Program-made: the position numbers and the translations under genes
Shown: piece after piece, positions 24,638 through 38,575 of the stretch
How the letters are laid out: the number at the start of each line of letters is the position of its first letter
Numbering within the stretch: position 1 is the first letter of the stretch
Notes under the pieces: generated by a model
What the model was told of the DNA's origin: nothing
The model's input: the letters and a program-made list of their open reading frames with translations, nothing else
Databases searched by the model: none
Source of the DNA: Atrichornis clamosus
Taxonomy: Eukaryota > Chordata > Aves > Passeriformes > Menuridae
Assembly (NCBI GenBank): GCA_013400975.1
Contig: WBMZ01006340.1
Coordinates: forward strand, 1 to 64,000
DNA: 64,000 bases
Reading direction: 5' to 3'

Positions 24638-25537
24638 AACACTTCACTTTCACCAAACTTCTCCCCGCTCTCCATTTCTAAGTCATGCAGAGATCCCAGG
24701 TTTCAACAGTGCCATGCGGGGCACTTCCCACAGTCCTAAGACAGCCCTGAGCTCTGTGCCCAGTGCCCTGAGCGGGAGCTCTGGAAGAACATTAAAAGGC
24801 CGGCCCTTCCTGCAGGCTCAGCTCCCCCAGCCCACACTCGCTGTCCCCACGGGGTGACCGCAACAGGAGGAGCTCTGTCACCACCCTCCACCCCTCCTCA
24901 GCTCCTCAGGGAGCTGGAATATGCGTGGATGTCACTCCAGCTGCCAGGCACTGGGCACCACGACCACTGCAGGGCTTGCACACAACAGGTTCCTCTCCAG
25001 TTTTCCCAGGCTTGACCCAGAGGGCCACAAAGCACAAAAAAACTCCTCTAAGTAGAAGCAACATCTGCTGTGTGTGAGTGAGGGCAGAGGAGGGAAGCCT
25101 GAAGGGGACTCTGGTCCTTCTTGTCCTTGTGCAGGGGTGACCAGAGAGCTGCACCCTCATTATTGACCTGGGGCTAATTAGCAAACATGAATAATAGGAA
25201 AACTAATCAGTACATGTGAAAACACCTAGGCCTTGCCACGTTAAATGCTCATTTTGCACCAGTCTGAATTTCCTGTCATTCCTTTCTTCACCAAAGCCTG
25301 TAACACAGCAACATTTTGGGCAGATCAGCACATCCTCTGCCTGCCACGGCTGAGTCAAACAACAGCCACTGTGAATGCATTCAAACATTCCCATTGGGAT
25401 GGGAAGATCAGATTCCTAAGCAGGAAGTTGTCTTTGTGTTTAGCAGGTGGAAAAAAAAAAGAAGAACATTAAAAGGCCAAAGCCTGATGTGTGCTGTAGT
25501 AATGGAGTCCCACGTGCACACGGCGTGCTTGGGATGA

Positions 25538-25565
25538 CTGCAAATTCCAGGCTGCAAATTCCAGG
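25538..25565. repeat. 14-bp tandem duplication
   Basis: CTGCAAATTCCAGG occurs twice in direct succession without a mismatch. Confidence 0.9.
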
Positions 25566-28157
25566 CTGGTTGTCAGCTGCTGAGAGAGAGGAAATTTTTG
25601 CTGCAGGGATGGTGCTGATGACAACAATGGGCTAAGAGCGAGTCTAGACTCAAGGACACACAGTGCAGACACCAGCTCCTCTCCTAAATGCAGAATGGGA
25701 GAGGAACTCAGGAATAACTCAGGAATCAGGATTCAGAGCCCAACACCGTTGGAGCTTCTCTGGATTTACACCACAGGATACGAAACAGGGCTTTGGGCTC
25801 TCAAATCTGGCACTCAATTATGCAGAGTATTGTCCACAAAGATGCATTCACAGAATTTCCATGAATTCACAACTGCTCCTGCTTTCTGGGAATAGCCATA
25901 AAGCCATTTCTGATCACACAAACATTCGTGGAGAGGGGAACCAGTGGGAACGCTCCTGTGCCCAAGCAGAAGACCAGGATTTGCAGGTGTCACAAACACC
26001 AAGTCCAGCAAGGTGTGATCTGGGCTCAAAATCCAACTTTTGGATTATTTTGGAGTGGAACAAAAACTTATAGAAAAAGAAATGTTTTATGGCACTTTTG
26101 CAGAGAAATAAACCAGTCTGAACTAAGCAGCCTGCCTGGACAAGCTGAGGATGCTCTCGGCAGGAGGGCAGACACTTGGACCTGGTGTCCTTCTCTCTGT
26201 GCTGTCACCCCTCCACAGGAGGAATTACTTAAGTCATCAGGCAGCAGCCTAAAGGATCCAGGATCTGCTAGCTCTGTCCTCAAGCAGCACAGCACAAGCT
26301 GTAAATAAAAGCCCTTCTGCTCTATCCAGTCTGTTTGTGGATGCTGTGAGGAATTCCTGTTCCAGGAGAGAGAAGGACAGAACTGCAGAGGGAGAGACTT
26401 GGGAGCAAGGTGAAGCCTTTCGCTTTTCCCTGGGCTCAAAACTGCCCCCAATGAACATTTTGTCCAGTTGCTTTACAGAGTCTCTGAGCTTATGGATGTT
26501 GTGCACGCTCCCAGCCCAGTGACTGCTGGAATAGGGAGATGCAACTCCTTCTTTTTCCTGTCTATACAGAGATACATGAACACAGAGAGTCCGTGTGTGT
26601 GTCCTGCACGTACACAGCTTGGCATTCAGCTCACAAGGACTTTCTTGGGAGCCAGGAGCTGGGCAAAAATGTGTGATCCTCTTCAAAGGGAATACAGGCT
26701 GAGCTCAGCCAGCTGCCAGGTGGATAAAACATGTCCTGGGTGTCACATGAGAGAACGCTGACCCAGCCAGGGCTGCTGGAATGAAATGGGCTAAAGCAGA
26801 TGGCAGAAGATGTTGTTTGGGATGCTTCTTACACAAAAAAATCTCCAAAGGGGTGAGGGATGGGCAGGGTGTATCTGACTTTATTTGTTCAGCACACTGA
26901 ATGCTGTCACTGAATGATGCTGCTCTGCTCAGCTTGCCTGAAGTTATGGAAGATAAGGCTGGAAAGGAATCCCAAGTGAAGAAACATTGACCTGGTGTTT
27001 GCAGTTCAGGGAAGGAGTGGGATGGACTGAGAGCAGAGGGTGTCAAAAAGCCTCTGGGAGACCACAGTTAATCCAGTGCTGATGGCTTCTGCTGGTTTTA
27101 ATTCATAGCTCTGCCATTCCAGACAAATGTCATAAACCCAGCAGTGTTTTCCTCCATCCCAGCAGCCCTGCATTCCAGGGAATTTATCCCAGGACTAGGG
27201 AGGAAATATTTCAGCTGAGTATTCCACAGACAGCTAGAGTCCCAAAGCAAAACACAGACATTCCCAGACCTCATATCCGGAGCCTGCCCGGGTTCAGCTG
27301 CTCCATGGCAATACCTTGGTGTGTCTTTAAGCCCTTTCTTTGATGAGCACTAAAATACCACGCAAATATTAATCTCCCATGATTGGCAATATCCTGTGAG
27401 GTAAGTACTGAACCTGCCTCACATCTGGGGAGGAGAGGCACCCACGTGAGGCTGCTCAGGCAGAGGTCACGGCACACATTTGCTTTTAGATTCCTTTTCT
27501 GTATTAATCCATTGTCATCACCCCCCTCCTCTCCTTTTTATCTCCTTTTTCGGGTCATGACACTGAAATACATAAACCAAACCTTGCTGAGATCTCTGAA
27601 AGTTTGGATCTGGGGTGAAGCCTCAGCTCGAGCCCACATTGTACAGGACAAATCTATAAATGCTGGAAAGGCTTCCATGGACCTGTGAGGGTCACCTGCA
27701 CGTGGAGCGGGTGCAGCAGCCCCAGCTTTCTGCTGAAACACCTGAAATGATTGTTTGAAAAAAAAGACTGCAAAATCAGGCTTTTAAATCCAAGCATTGC
27801 ACTGGCCAGAGGTGCAGCTCAGCGCAGCTCTGTAGGAGGCAGAGGGCACACACAGATGTGGCACAGCCTGGGCACACACAGATTTTAATTCAGCACTGAA
27901 ATATCTATTTCATCAGTATTTTTTTCCCTAGCAAAAAAAAAAAAATCTTTTGTTCTAGTTCTCCTTAATTCCACAGCACTGATTTTTAGTTTGATTTTTA
28001 ATGCTGATTGGTCAGTGAAGTGAAACGCATGAGAAGGAAGGACTTCCTCTTTCCTAAATTCCACAGATTTTTGGGGACTTCTTTGCCTTCCATAAGCAGG
28101 AAGAGAAGCCCAGGAATTTCTATTCCAATCCTCCCCCAGGACAAGGTATGACTTTAC

Positions 28158-28230
28158 CTGGAATACTGTGAGGATGGCAGCAGGGAAGGTATCGAAATTG
28201 GTGGTTGGAGTTTCATCTTGGAAATTGAAT
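28158..28230 (-). CDS. CACNA1B: CACNA1B exon (provisional e15): domain II pore turret / P-loop start
   Basis: 73 nt; one base completes Gln, then 24 codons ending on a codon boundary. It encodes FNFQDETPTTNFDTFPAAIL then TVFQ, the extracellular turret and the first pore helix of domain II. FQDETPTTNFD is Cav2.2-type (Cav2.1 has FDEGTPPTNFD). The acceptor is CTCTCTAG|AT and the donor CAG|GTAAAG. It lies only 847 bp from the preceding exon, the shortest intron in the window. Confidence 0.96.
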
Positions 28231-29077
28231 CTAGAGAGAAGGGAGAAATAAAATCCAGAGGAGTGAGGGACAAGCAGCTCCCAGGCAGTCTCAAAATACC
28301 CTGTAATGCCCCATAAACCAACTCAGGGAGCAACATTTGTCCCACCTGGCAATAACCCCCCAGGCAACCACGGGGGGAAAACATCTCAGAAGATGCTTAA
28401 CAGAACTATCAGCCAAAACTCCATTTCATTCCCAGAGAAAATTCTGCTGCTCTGAAATTCATTTGGACCCCCAATTAAAATAAACAATCAAAATCTCAAA
28501 TGATTCTGCTGGAATGAAACATTCCAAGAAGTTTTCATCCTCAAGTGCGTAATTTCCAAATTGAAATTGCCCTCTTAGTAGGTAATTTCTTTTTAATATT
28601 TTAAAGATAAAATAGCAATTGACTGGGGGAAAAAAAAGACCAAACAAAACTATGTTATTTCCTTTCAGAACTGATGCTGAGGTTAATGATAGTACTGTGA
28701 TATTTCTCGCTGCAAAATTCACCACTAATGAGAATAATCAGATCCAACAAAACTATGTTTTCCAGCAGAAAAACATTCCAAGTGAATAAATGAAGTGGCA
28801 CTCTGGTTATCAGGGAAAGAATTCACCTTTCCCCTCATGGTACAAAGAGTTCTGCCTGCCCCAGTCCTACTTCAGCTCTGGCTGTACTGGGAGCTGTGGG
28901 ATGATGTAGGAGCTTTGAATCAGGGTCATTCTTCCTTAGGAAAGAATTCAGCTCCAGGTAAAACACCAGAACAGGAACTGTTTTCCTATAAACCAGAGAC
29001 CCCTCCACGAGCCCTGGAAGAGGGGAGGTGACCCCTTCCAGCCCTGCAGCCCCAGGATGAAGATGCACCAGACTTAC
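28231..29077 (-). other. CACNA1B: CACNA1B intron between e14 and e15
   Basis: 847 bp of unique sequence without recognisable repeats; the smallest intron here. Confidence 0.9.
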
Positions 29078-29209
29078 TGTCCTCCAAAGAGCTGCATCCC
29101 CAGCAGAGCAAACACCACGATGAACAGGAACAGCAGGAAGAGCAAACTGATGATGGACTTCATGGAGTTCAGCAAGGAGACCACCAGATTCCTCAGGGAA
29201 TTCCAGTAC
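29078..29209 (-). CDS. CACNA1B: CACNA1B exon (provisional e14): domain II S4-S5 linker and S5
   Basis: 132 nt; G completes Lys, then [18 protein letters not shown] (S4-S5 linker), [20 protein letters not shown] (transmembrane IIS5) and QLFGG at the start of the pore turret; the last two bases CA begin a Gln codon. This block is nearly invariant among Cav2 channels. The acceptor is CAACGCAG|GT and the donor ACA|GTAAGT. A plus-strand CR1 fragment starts about 80 bp on the high-coordinate side of the acceptor (29293-29531), inside the preceding intron. Confidence 0.97.
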
Positions 29210-29292
29210 CTGCGTTGGAGATCAGAGCAGCCAAGGGAGAACATGAGTGGGGAAGAGCCTTTGGTGAGAAACTGATAGGAACCATCTCCCAT

Positions 29293-29531
29293 GGAACCAG
29301 GATGAGAGGAAACAGCCTCAGGTTGCACCAGGGGAGGTTTAGGTTGGATATTAAGAAACATTCCTTCATGGAAAGGGTGGGCAGGCATTGGCACCGGCAG
29401 TGGGGATTTAAATCCCATTCCTGCAGGGATTTAAAAGATGTGGCACCTGGGGACAGGGTTGGCCATGGCAGTTCTGGGGAAGCAGCTGGACTGGAAAGTC
29501 TTGAAGGTCTTTTCCAACCTCACTGATTCTA
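29293..29531 (+). mobile_element. CR1 LINE fragment, third subfamily
   Basis: It shows CCTCAGGTTGCACCAGGGGA, GGTTTAGGTTGGATATTAAG, GGGATTTAAAAGATGTGGCA and GGTCTTTTCCAACCTCACTG. About 240 bp; antisense to the host gene. Confidence 0.85.
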
Positions 29532-30942
29532 GGTTTTTATTTTTATTAATTCTATGATTTTATTATTTCTTATTATTAAAAAGGAAAAGAATGACAAGGA
29601 ATCTTCAAACTCCCTTCTACTGTTGGAAAATACAGCTCAGGGAGTGGCAAAATCTGTTGGAGCATCACTGGGGCAGAGATGGTCACATGTGCGTGTGCCC
29701 CCACACAGAGCAGTCAGTGAATGTTTGCATGAGTTCCTCAGTAACCCTGTTCCTGGGATTTTTCCACCATTTGGCATCTTCTCATCCAGCACAGCAGTCA
29801 GGAGGGGTGTCAGAAGCAGGGATGTAGCAGTGGAGGTGAGACTCAGGATGGGAACAGCGAACTCCAGCCTCCATTAGACACACATCAGGAATGAACACCT
29901 CATTCCCAACTGGACATCTTTGTAGTGGGTCCTTGCAGCCCATCCACTGTATCCACCACATTGAAATCCCCACATTTTCAACATTCCTGTAGGGATCTCA
30001 CACACACACACAGATCCCTGCCCAGTGATTCCTTCAGCGTGGGGCAATCCAGGCATCCAGGAAGGAGCAATCCCTCAGAGCATGGAAACAAATCCAGGGT
30101 GTTAATTCCAGCATGGCAACAGGGGATGGCTCAGCCTGAATCCTGACTGGTCAACACAAGCCACATCTGGCCAGCTGCTGAAGTTGGTTTGTTTTTATCT
30201 CCCTGTCCTGGGACAGCTCCTGGCACACTCCAGCTCTTTCCTGGCTTTCCTGCCCTGCTGAGAACAGGCAGGGAGTGTTTACATGAGGAAAGCTAATGAA
30301 TCAGAAAATGCAGGAAGAGCTATCAAGCTTTGACAAGCTCCTTTTGAGGCACGTGGAACAATGGGGTTGGAGCAGGCAGGAAGAAATGAGGGATTTAGAG
30401 TCATTTCACTGCTAAAGTTGTGGTTCTGAGGCCATGCATTGCTCTGCACACCCACACTGATTTGGGACATGGGAATCAAAAGGTCTAAATCCCACTGATT
30501 ATCCAAAGCAGGAGCACTGCAGCTGGCTCCTGCTAAACACAAAGGGCAAACAAACCAGGGCAAGGAGCGTCAGACAAATGTTCGTAAGAAAGAGATGGAA
30601 AGAGAAGAAAACTACTGAGGGTCAGGATGTTTCCACAGCAAAGGCTGGGGTGAGAGGGGGTGGGCAGCAATCTGTGCCCCGTGCCAGCACTTTGGTGGCT
30701 CTCATGAGTCAGGCAAGGACTGAGCTGAGCAGTTCAGGCACCAGGATAATGCGGGATCCCCCCATGGGAGCGGCAGGGATCCGGCTTCCAGTCACGCAAC
30801 CAACACAGCTCTGTCGTGTCGGGTGAAAAATCCACTTAATCAGGTCAAGGGAACTCCAGGGGATTGAGACTGAGGATGTCACTTGTCCTGGGAAGGGGGA
30901 GAGCCCTCGCCTTGGTTTGTTCAGTTAAATCTCTTCTCCCAA

Positions 30943-31214
30943 GGACGAGCAATAAACAAGAGGAACCAGCCTCAGATTGTGCCGGGGAGGGTTAGGGTGG
31001 GTATGAGGAAAAATTTCTTCACTGAAGGGATTGTCAAGGCCTGGACAGGCTGCCCAGGGCAGTGGTGGAGTCTCCATCCCTGCAGGGATTTAAAAGACCT
31101 GCAGATGTGGCACTTGGGGACATGGGTCAGTGGTGGCCTTGGCAACGCTGGGGGAACGGCTGGACTTGATGGTCTTGAAGGTCTTTTCCAACGTAAACAA
31201 TGCCATGATTCATC
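30943..31214 (+). mobile_element. CR1 LINE fragment, third subfamily
   Basis: It shows CCTCAGATTGTGCCGGGGAG, GGCTGCCCAGGGCAGTGGTG and GGTCTTGAAGGTCTTTTCCA, ending with a TGATTCATCC tail. It belongs to the same group as 29293-29531, 1.4 kb away. Confidence 0.87.
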
Positions 31215-32656
31215 CCTTTATCATGCTGACTACAAGGAATAGTCAAAACTTGCAAAAAAAATAAGATTTTGACTTGCAAAAATACCCAACGTTTTTAAAA
31301 AGTACAACACACAATCAGCAGCAGTAAATCTCAGTAGCTCAGGATAAAATTAACTGCTGAGGATTAATTGCTCTGAATTTGCTGCAAACCTAGGAGTTTT
31401 CCATACATCAGATTAGGGCAAAGGTAAACCACAGGGACATTTTTGGTGCAGGTACCCACCTATTTGGCTGGACATTTACAGAATTTAATGTTTCCACCCT
31501 CCTGGGCCCACAGGACAACAAATGACACAGTACCACACACAAACCTGGGCTCTGCATAATAATTAGCAGGTACAAATCAGCCCCACAGAGCTACAAAACC
31601 TGTGCCCGATTATTTCAAATGACTGTTTTCCTCCAATGTGCCTTCTCTATTTCAGGTGGTTGGGGTATTTTTGGAGGGAGGTGCTGTTCCTCCTCCTGTT
31701 ACTTCCAGCTAAAAAAAATTCAGGGAGTGATGGGAAGAAGGGAGGACTGAGGAGGTCATGGTGTAAATAATAAGGTGGAAAACAACAGCAGGAACACCTA
31801 AATATGTCATCAATTTCCACACCACGATTTAGAAACCCTGCAGAAATGGCTCTAGATGGATTTCTAAATGGCTCAGGAGCTGTGTGCTAATGCCAGCACA
31901 CATTAACTCAAGGCATGAGCATGAAAACAGCTGAAAAGCTGTGGCAACCTCAGTGAAAATTCCACCTCACAGGCTCACAACTGAAAAGCTCAGACATTCC
32001 CAGACCAGACAGAGCCCAGGCAGCAGGAACATTTCATATTTGTGTCAACACAGTGGCTCAGACCCAGGATTAGCACCCAGCAATCCCCAGGGAAGCTGGT
32101 TTTCCAGAGCCTAAATACTTAAAGAACTGTCATCAGATCAGTGGTGGGACTTAGAAAGTAAATAAGAAACTTGGGGGTTTTACCACACAAAATACAAGTG
32201 ACAACATCATGAGATTTTTGTTTAACAAAGCAAAGAAGGACATTCTCCTGCAGCCCATCACTAACCCTGGGTGTGAGGCTGGGGAAAGAAAGGTCTGTTA
32301 AAAGTCCTTGTGGATGCAAACACAGGCTCAGGAACTCCCAACATTCCCAAGTGCCAGAAATCCCCATTGCCCAGCCAAGGAAAGGGCTGTCCTACATCTG
32401 CAGTTTCCTTCTGCTCCCGTCCCTCATCAGGGCCAGTGCAGACCCTGGAGGTTACAACAGACAGAGGTTTTATGCCAGCTACTACAGGGGTTTGGGGCAT
32501 TGTTTTTTGGGTTGGGTTTTTTTTAACTTTTAAGCAATTTAATGATTAATTTATGGTTGATAAATGTGGAAAGCACTCCTCCTGGCCGAGGGGCTGGCAA
32601 CACAGATTTCCTGTGGTGCTGAAAGTCTGCTGTGAGTGGAAAGGGAGCTGCACTTA

Positions 32657-36021
<3,365 letters not shown>

Positions 36022-36134
36022 CCCAAAGTCAAAGCAGTTGAATGAAGAGTGGAAGTAATTCCTTGGCCCCAGTCCATACATCTTCAAAGACATCTCAGTG
36101 AGGAACAGTCCCAGAAAAACAAACTCTGCGAAAT
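36022..36134 (-). CDS. CACNA1B: CACNA1B exon (provisional e12): domain II S2 and start of S3
   Basis: 113 nt; two bases complete Tyr, followed by 37 codons ending on a codon boundary. It encodes [20 protein letters not shown] (transmembrane IIS2, including the conserved acidic residue of the voltage-sensor charge-transfer centre in FLTEMSLK), the S2-S3 loop [16 protein letters not shown], and FG at the start of S3. The acceptor is TTTCTAG|AT and the donor GGG|GTGAGT. A plus-strand CR1 fragment ends about 23 bp beyond the donor on the low-coordinate side (35721-35999). No open reading frame with its own ATG covers this exon; it was found by reading the strand directly. Confidence 0.96.
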
Positions 36135-37241
36135 CTAGAAACAGGAAAAGAGATTAAATTAGTCCATGAGACCTTGGTGGGCAGATCTCTTCATGTGGGG
36201 AACAATGGCATTTTTTCACACCACCAAGTGCCTCCTGGCAGAAGAAAATCCCTCTGCACTGGCAAGCAGAACCCAAGGACAGTTTGCCATCATTGTTTCT
36301 CTGTGTCCATGAGCTGTGTGCAGCCTCAAGAGCTGTGAAGGCAGTGTTCATGTGTACCGTTGGATGGTGGCACCAGAATTAAATAACTCTCGTTGTTTCC
36401 TCAAAGTAATTTCAAAGGACAGCTCTGGCTCTAATATTTCTGTAGGTCTCATTTAATTGCAAAGATAACGTTTTGCAATCATGTTTGGGACTTTTGTACT
36501 TGCAGGAGATGGACACTTTTGGGTGTGGGGTGTAAGTTTCTGTGACATCCTCTGATGATAAAAATACCTTTATACCCAACAGAACTGCTGACTCTGAGGG
36601 CTCATATTCAGAGGTGTTGTGTCTACTGTTACCACATTTATTTTTATTATGCCTTTAGAGCCCTGTAATTATGGAAGAGCCAGTTCTGTTTCCTCTTGCT
36701 TCACATATCACAGGCTGGGAAGCTTTTGATGGGAAAATTTATCACCTATGAGTAAACAAAGGGCAGAAAGAACATAGTGGAGACTTCAAATTCCACGTCA
36801 AGTCTTTAGGACTTGAAGCTGCTGCAAACACTGCCTTTGGCATTTTAAGTTTAGATCTGGAGGCCAATAAGCAACAGCAAGAATGAAATGTTAAAAAGAG
36901 AAACCAAAAAAAAAAAGCTAAGAACACCTACACTACCAAGAAAAACTGAATAGCATAAGGCAAACCTCTCTCTCCAGAGAAAAGATGAGGAAAAGAATCA
37001 AACCTCAAAGGGTAAGGGTTAATCACCTTGTTTAGTGCAGTACAGGAGGTTCTCAGATGCTGTAGCAGCACAGGTGCTACAAGAAAGTCTTCTGTAATTT
37101 AAATTTTATGATTCCAGGAATGGTAAAGACAAAATGGTGCCCAACTTTACTCAGAGGTGCACATGGACAGACAAGGGGTAACAGATACAAGGAACATTTC
37201 AGCTCAATAATCCAGAATTCCAGGTGCTTTTCACACTGGAG

Positions 37242-37560
37242 CAGAGCAGGGGCAGCTCCGATCCCTCTCACAGCTCCCTGGGACAGGGACAGGACCCAGG
37301 GAACAGCTGGAGCTGTGCCAGGGAGGGTCAGGCTGGAGATCAGGAAAAGGTTCTTCCCCCAGAGGGTGCTGGGCACTGACCAGGCTCCCCAGGGAATGGG
37401 CACGGCCCCAAGGCTGCCAGAGCTCCAGGAGCCTTTGGACAGCGCTCCCAGGGATGCACAGGGTGGGATTGTTGGGGTGTCTGTGCAGGGCCAGGGGCTG
37501 CACTGGATGATCCTGGTGTGTCCCTCCCAGCTCAGGAAATTCCATGATTTTATCAGTCTA
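37242..37560 (+). mobile_element. CR1 LINE fragment, second subfamily
   Basis: It shows GGACAGGGACAGGACCCAGG, GGTTCTTCCCCCAGAGGGTG and GGGTGTCTGTGCAGGGCCAG, ending in a CCATGATTTTATCAGTCTAT tail. It is closely similar to 24260-24530 over about 250 bp. Confidence 0.85.
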
Positions 37561-38334
37561 TGACCTCCTGCAATCTGCAGCTTCAGCTGAGTGTGGGGAG
37601 AGACAGAGGAGGGAAGGAGGGTCCTTCCAAACTGCCTGGATTTCACTCCATTCCCAGCCTGGCACGTTCATATGGAGAGAGCACAGCTGGCCCAGGTCCA
37701 TTTTGTACTGCTGGGTGTCTTTTGAAATGGCTTAAAAAAAAATGCAGCTTCAATTATCAAAAAAATGAAAAGGGGTTTTAAATTTTAAATGAAAGACAGC
37801 CATGGAATACCATGGGCATAAAGTTAAGTGAAATCCAGGAAGCAATAATTAGATGAGAAAGGTTTTATTAACACCTTAGTGAGGAGCCTACAAGGACACT
37901 CCTGACAACATTTGCAAAAGGGGAGGAAATTTCAGGAAAGTATTAACTGTACCATGTAACCTCTCTCCTTGAAAACAGGAGCAATATCATTAAAGGAAAC
38001 TCTCAAGGGCAACGTGTTCCCTTTTGAGGAATAAGGTGACAAAGTCTGAGATCCACAGTTTTTATCCTAGCAAGAGGCAGGCTCCATCCTCTGGATCTCA
38101 GTGCTCAGGGAAGGCATGGGCACACAAAGGAGCAGCACAGCTCCACCTCACCCTGAGCTCGGAGCCTGTGAGGGGAAGCCTGTTCACACCTCACCATGCT
38201 ACAGCTTTTCTCTCCTTTCCAACATCAGGTGCAAGGACTCGATGAGGAAACCACTGTTTCCAGCACAAAGGATCCCAGAGTAGGGAGTTATCCATAGTTA
38301 TGCTGGCAATCCATCTGAAAATCCATCTGCTCTG

Positions 38335-38575
38335 CTGAGACCCCCCCTGCAGAGCTGCCCCCAGCCCTGGGCTCCAACAGCAGCAGGACCTGGAGCTGCG
38401 AGAGCCAGTCCAGAGGAGGCCACGGAGCTGCTCCCAGGGCTGGAGCCCGTCTGCTCTGGAGCCAGGCTGGGAGAGCTGGGGGTGCTCACCTGGAGAGGAG
38501 AAGGCTCCAGGGAGAGCTGAGAGCCCCTTCCAGGGCCTAAAGGGGCTCCAGGAGAGCTGGAGAGGGACTTTGGTT
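38335..38575 (+). mobile_element. CR1 LINE internal fragment, lacking the 3' end
   Basis: It shows GCCACGGAGCTGCTCCCAGG, GGGGTGCTCACCTGGAGAGG and GGAGAGCTGGAGAGGGACTT. The sequence matches the 5' part of the copy at 560-1072 but stops before the usual 3' end, so it is truncated on both sides. Confidence 0.8.

Larger units (their letters stand above)
23879..28157 (-). other. CACNA1B: CACNA1B intron between e15 and e16
   Basis: 4279 bp. It contains a long CR1 fragment (24060-24530), a tandem duplication with an ambiguous base (24562-24637) and a 14-bp tandem duplication (25538-25565). Nothing else was recognised. Confidence 0.85.

Noticed and set aside
30000..30012. Short CA repeat
   Set aside because: Only about six units; too short to be a notable feature.
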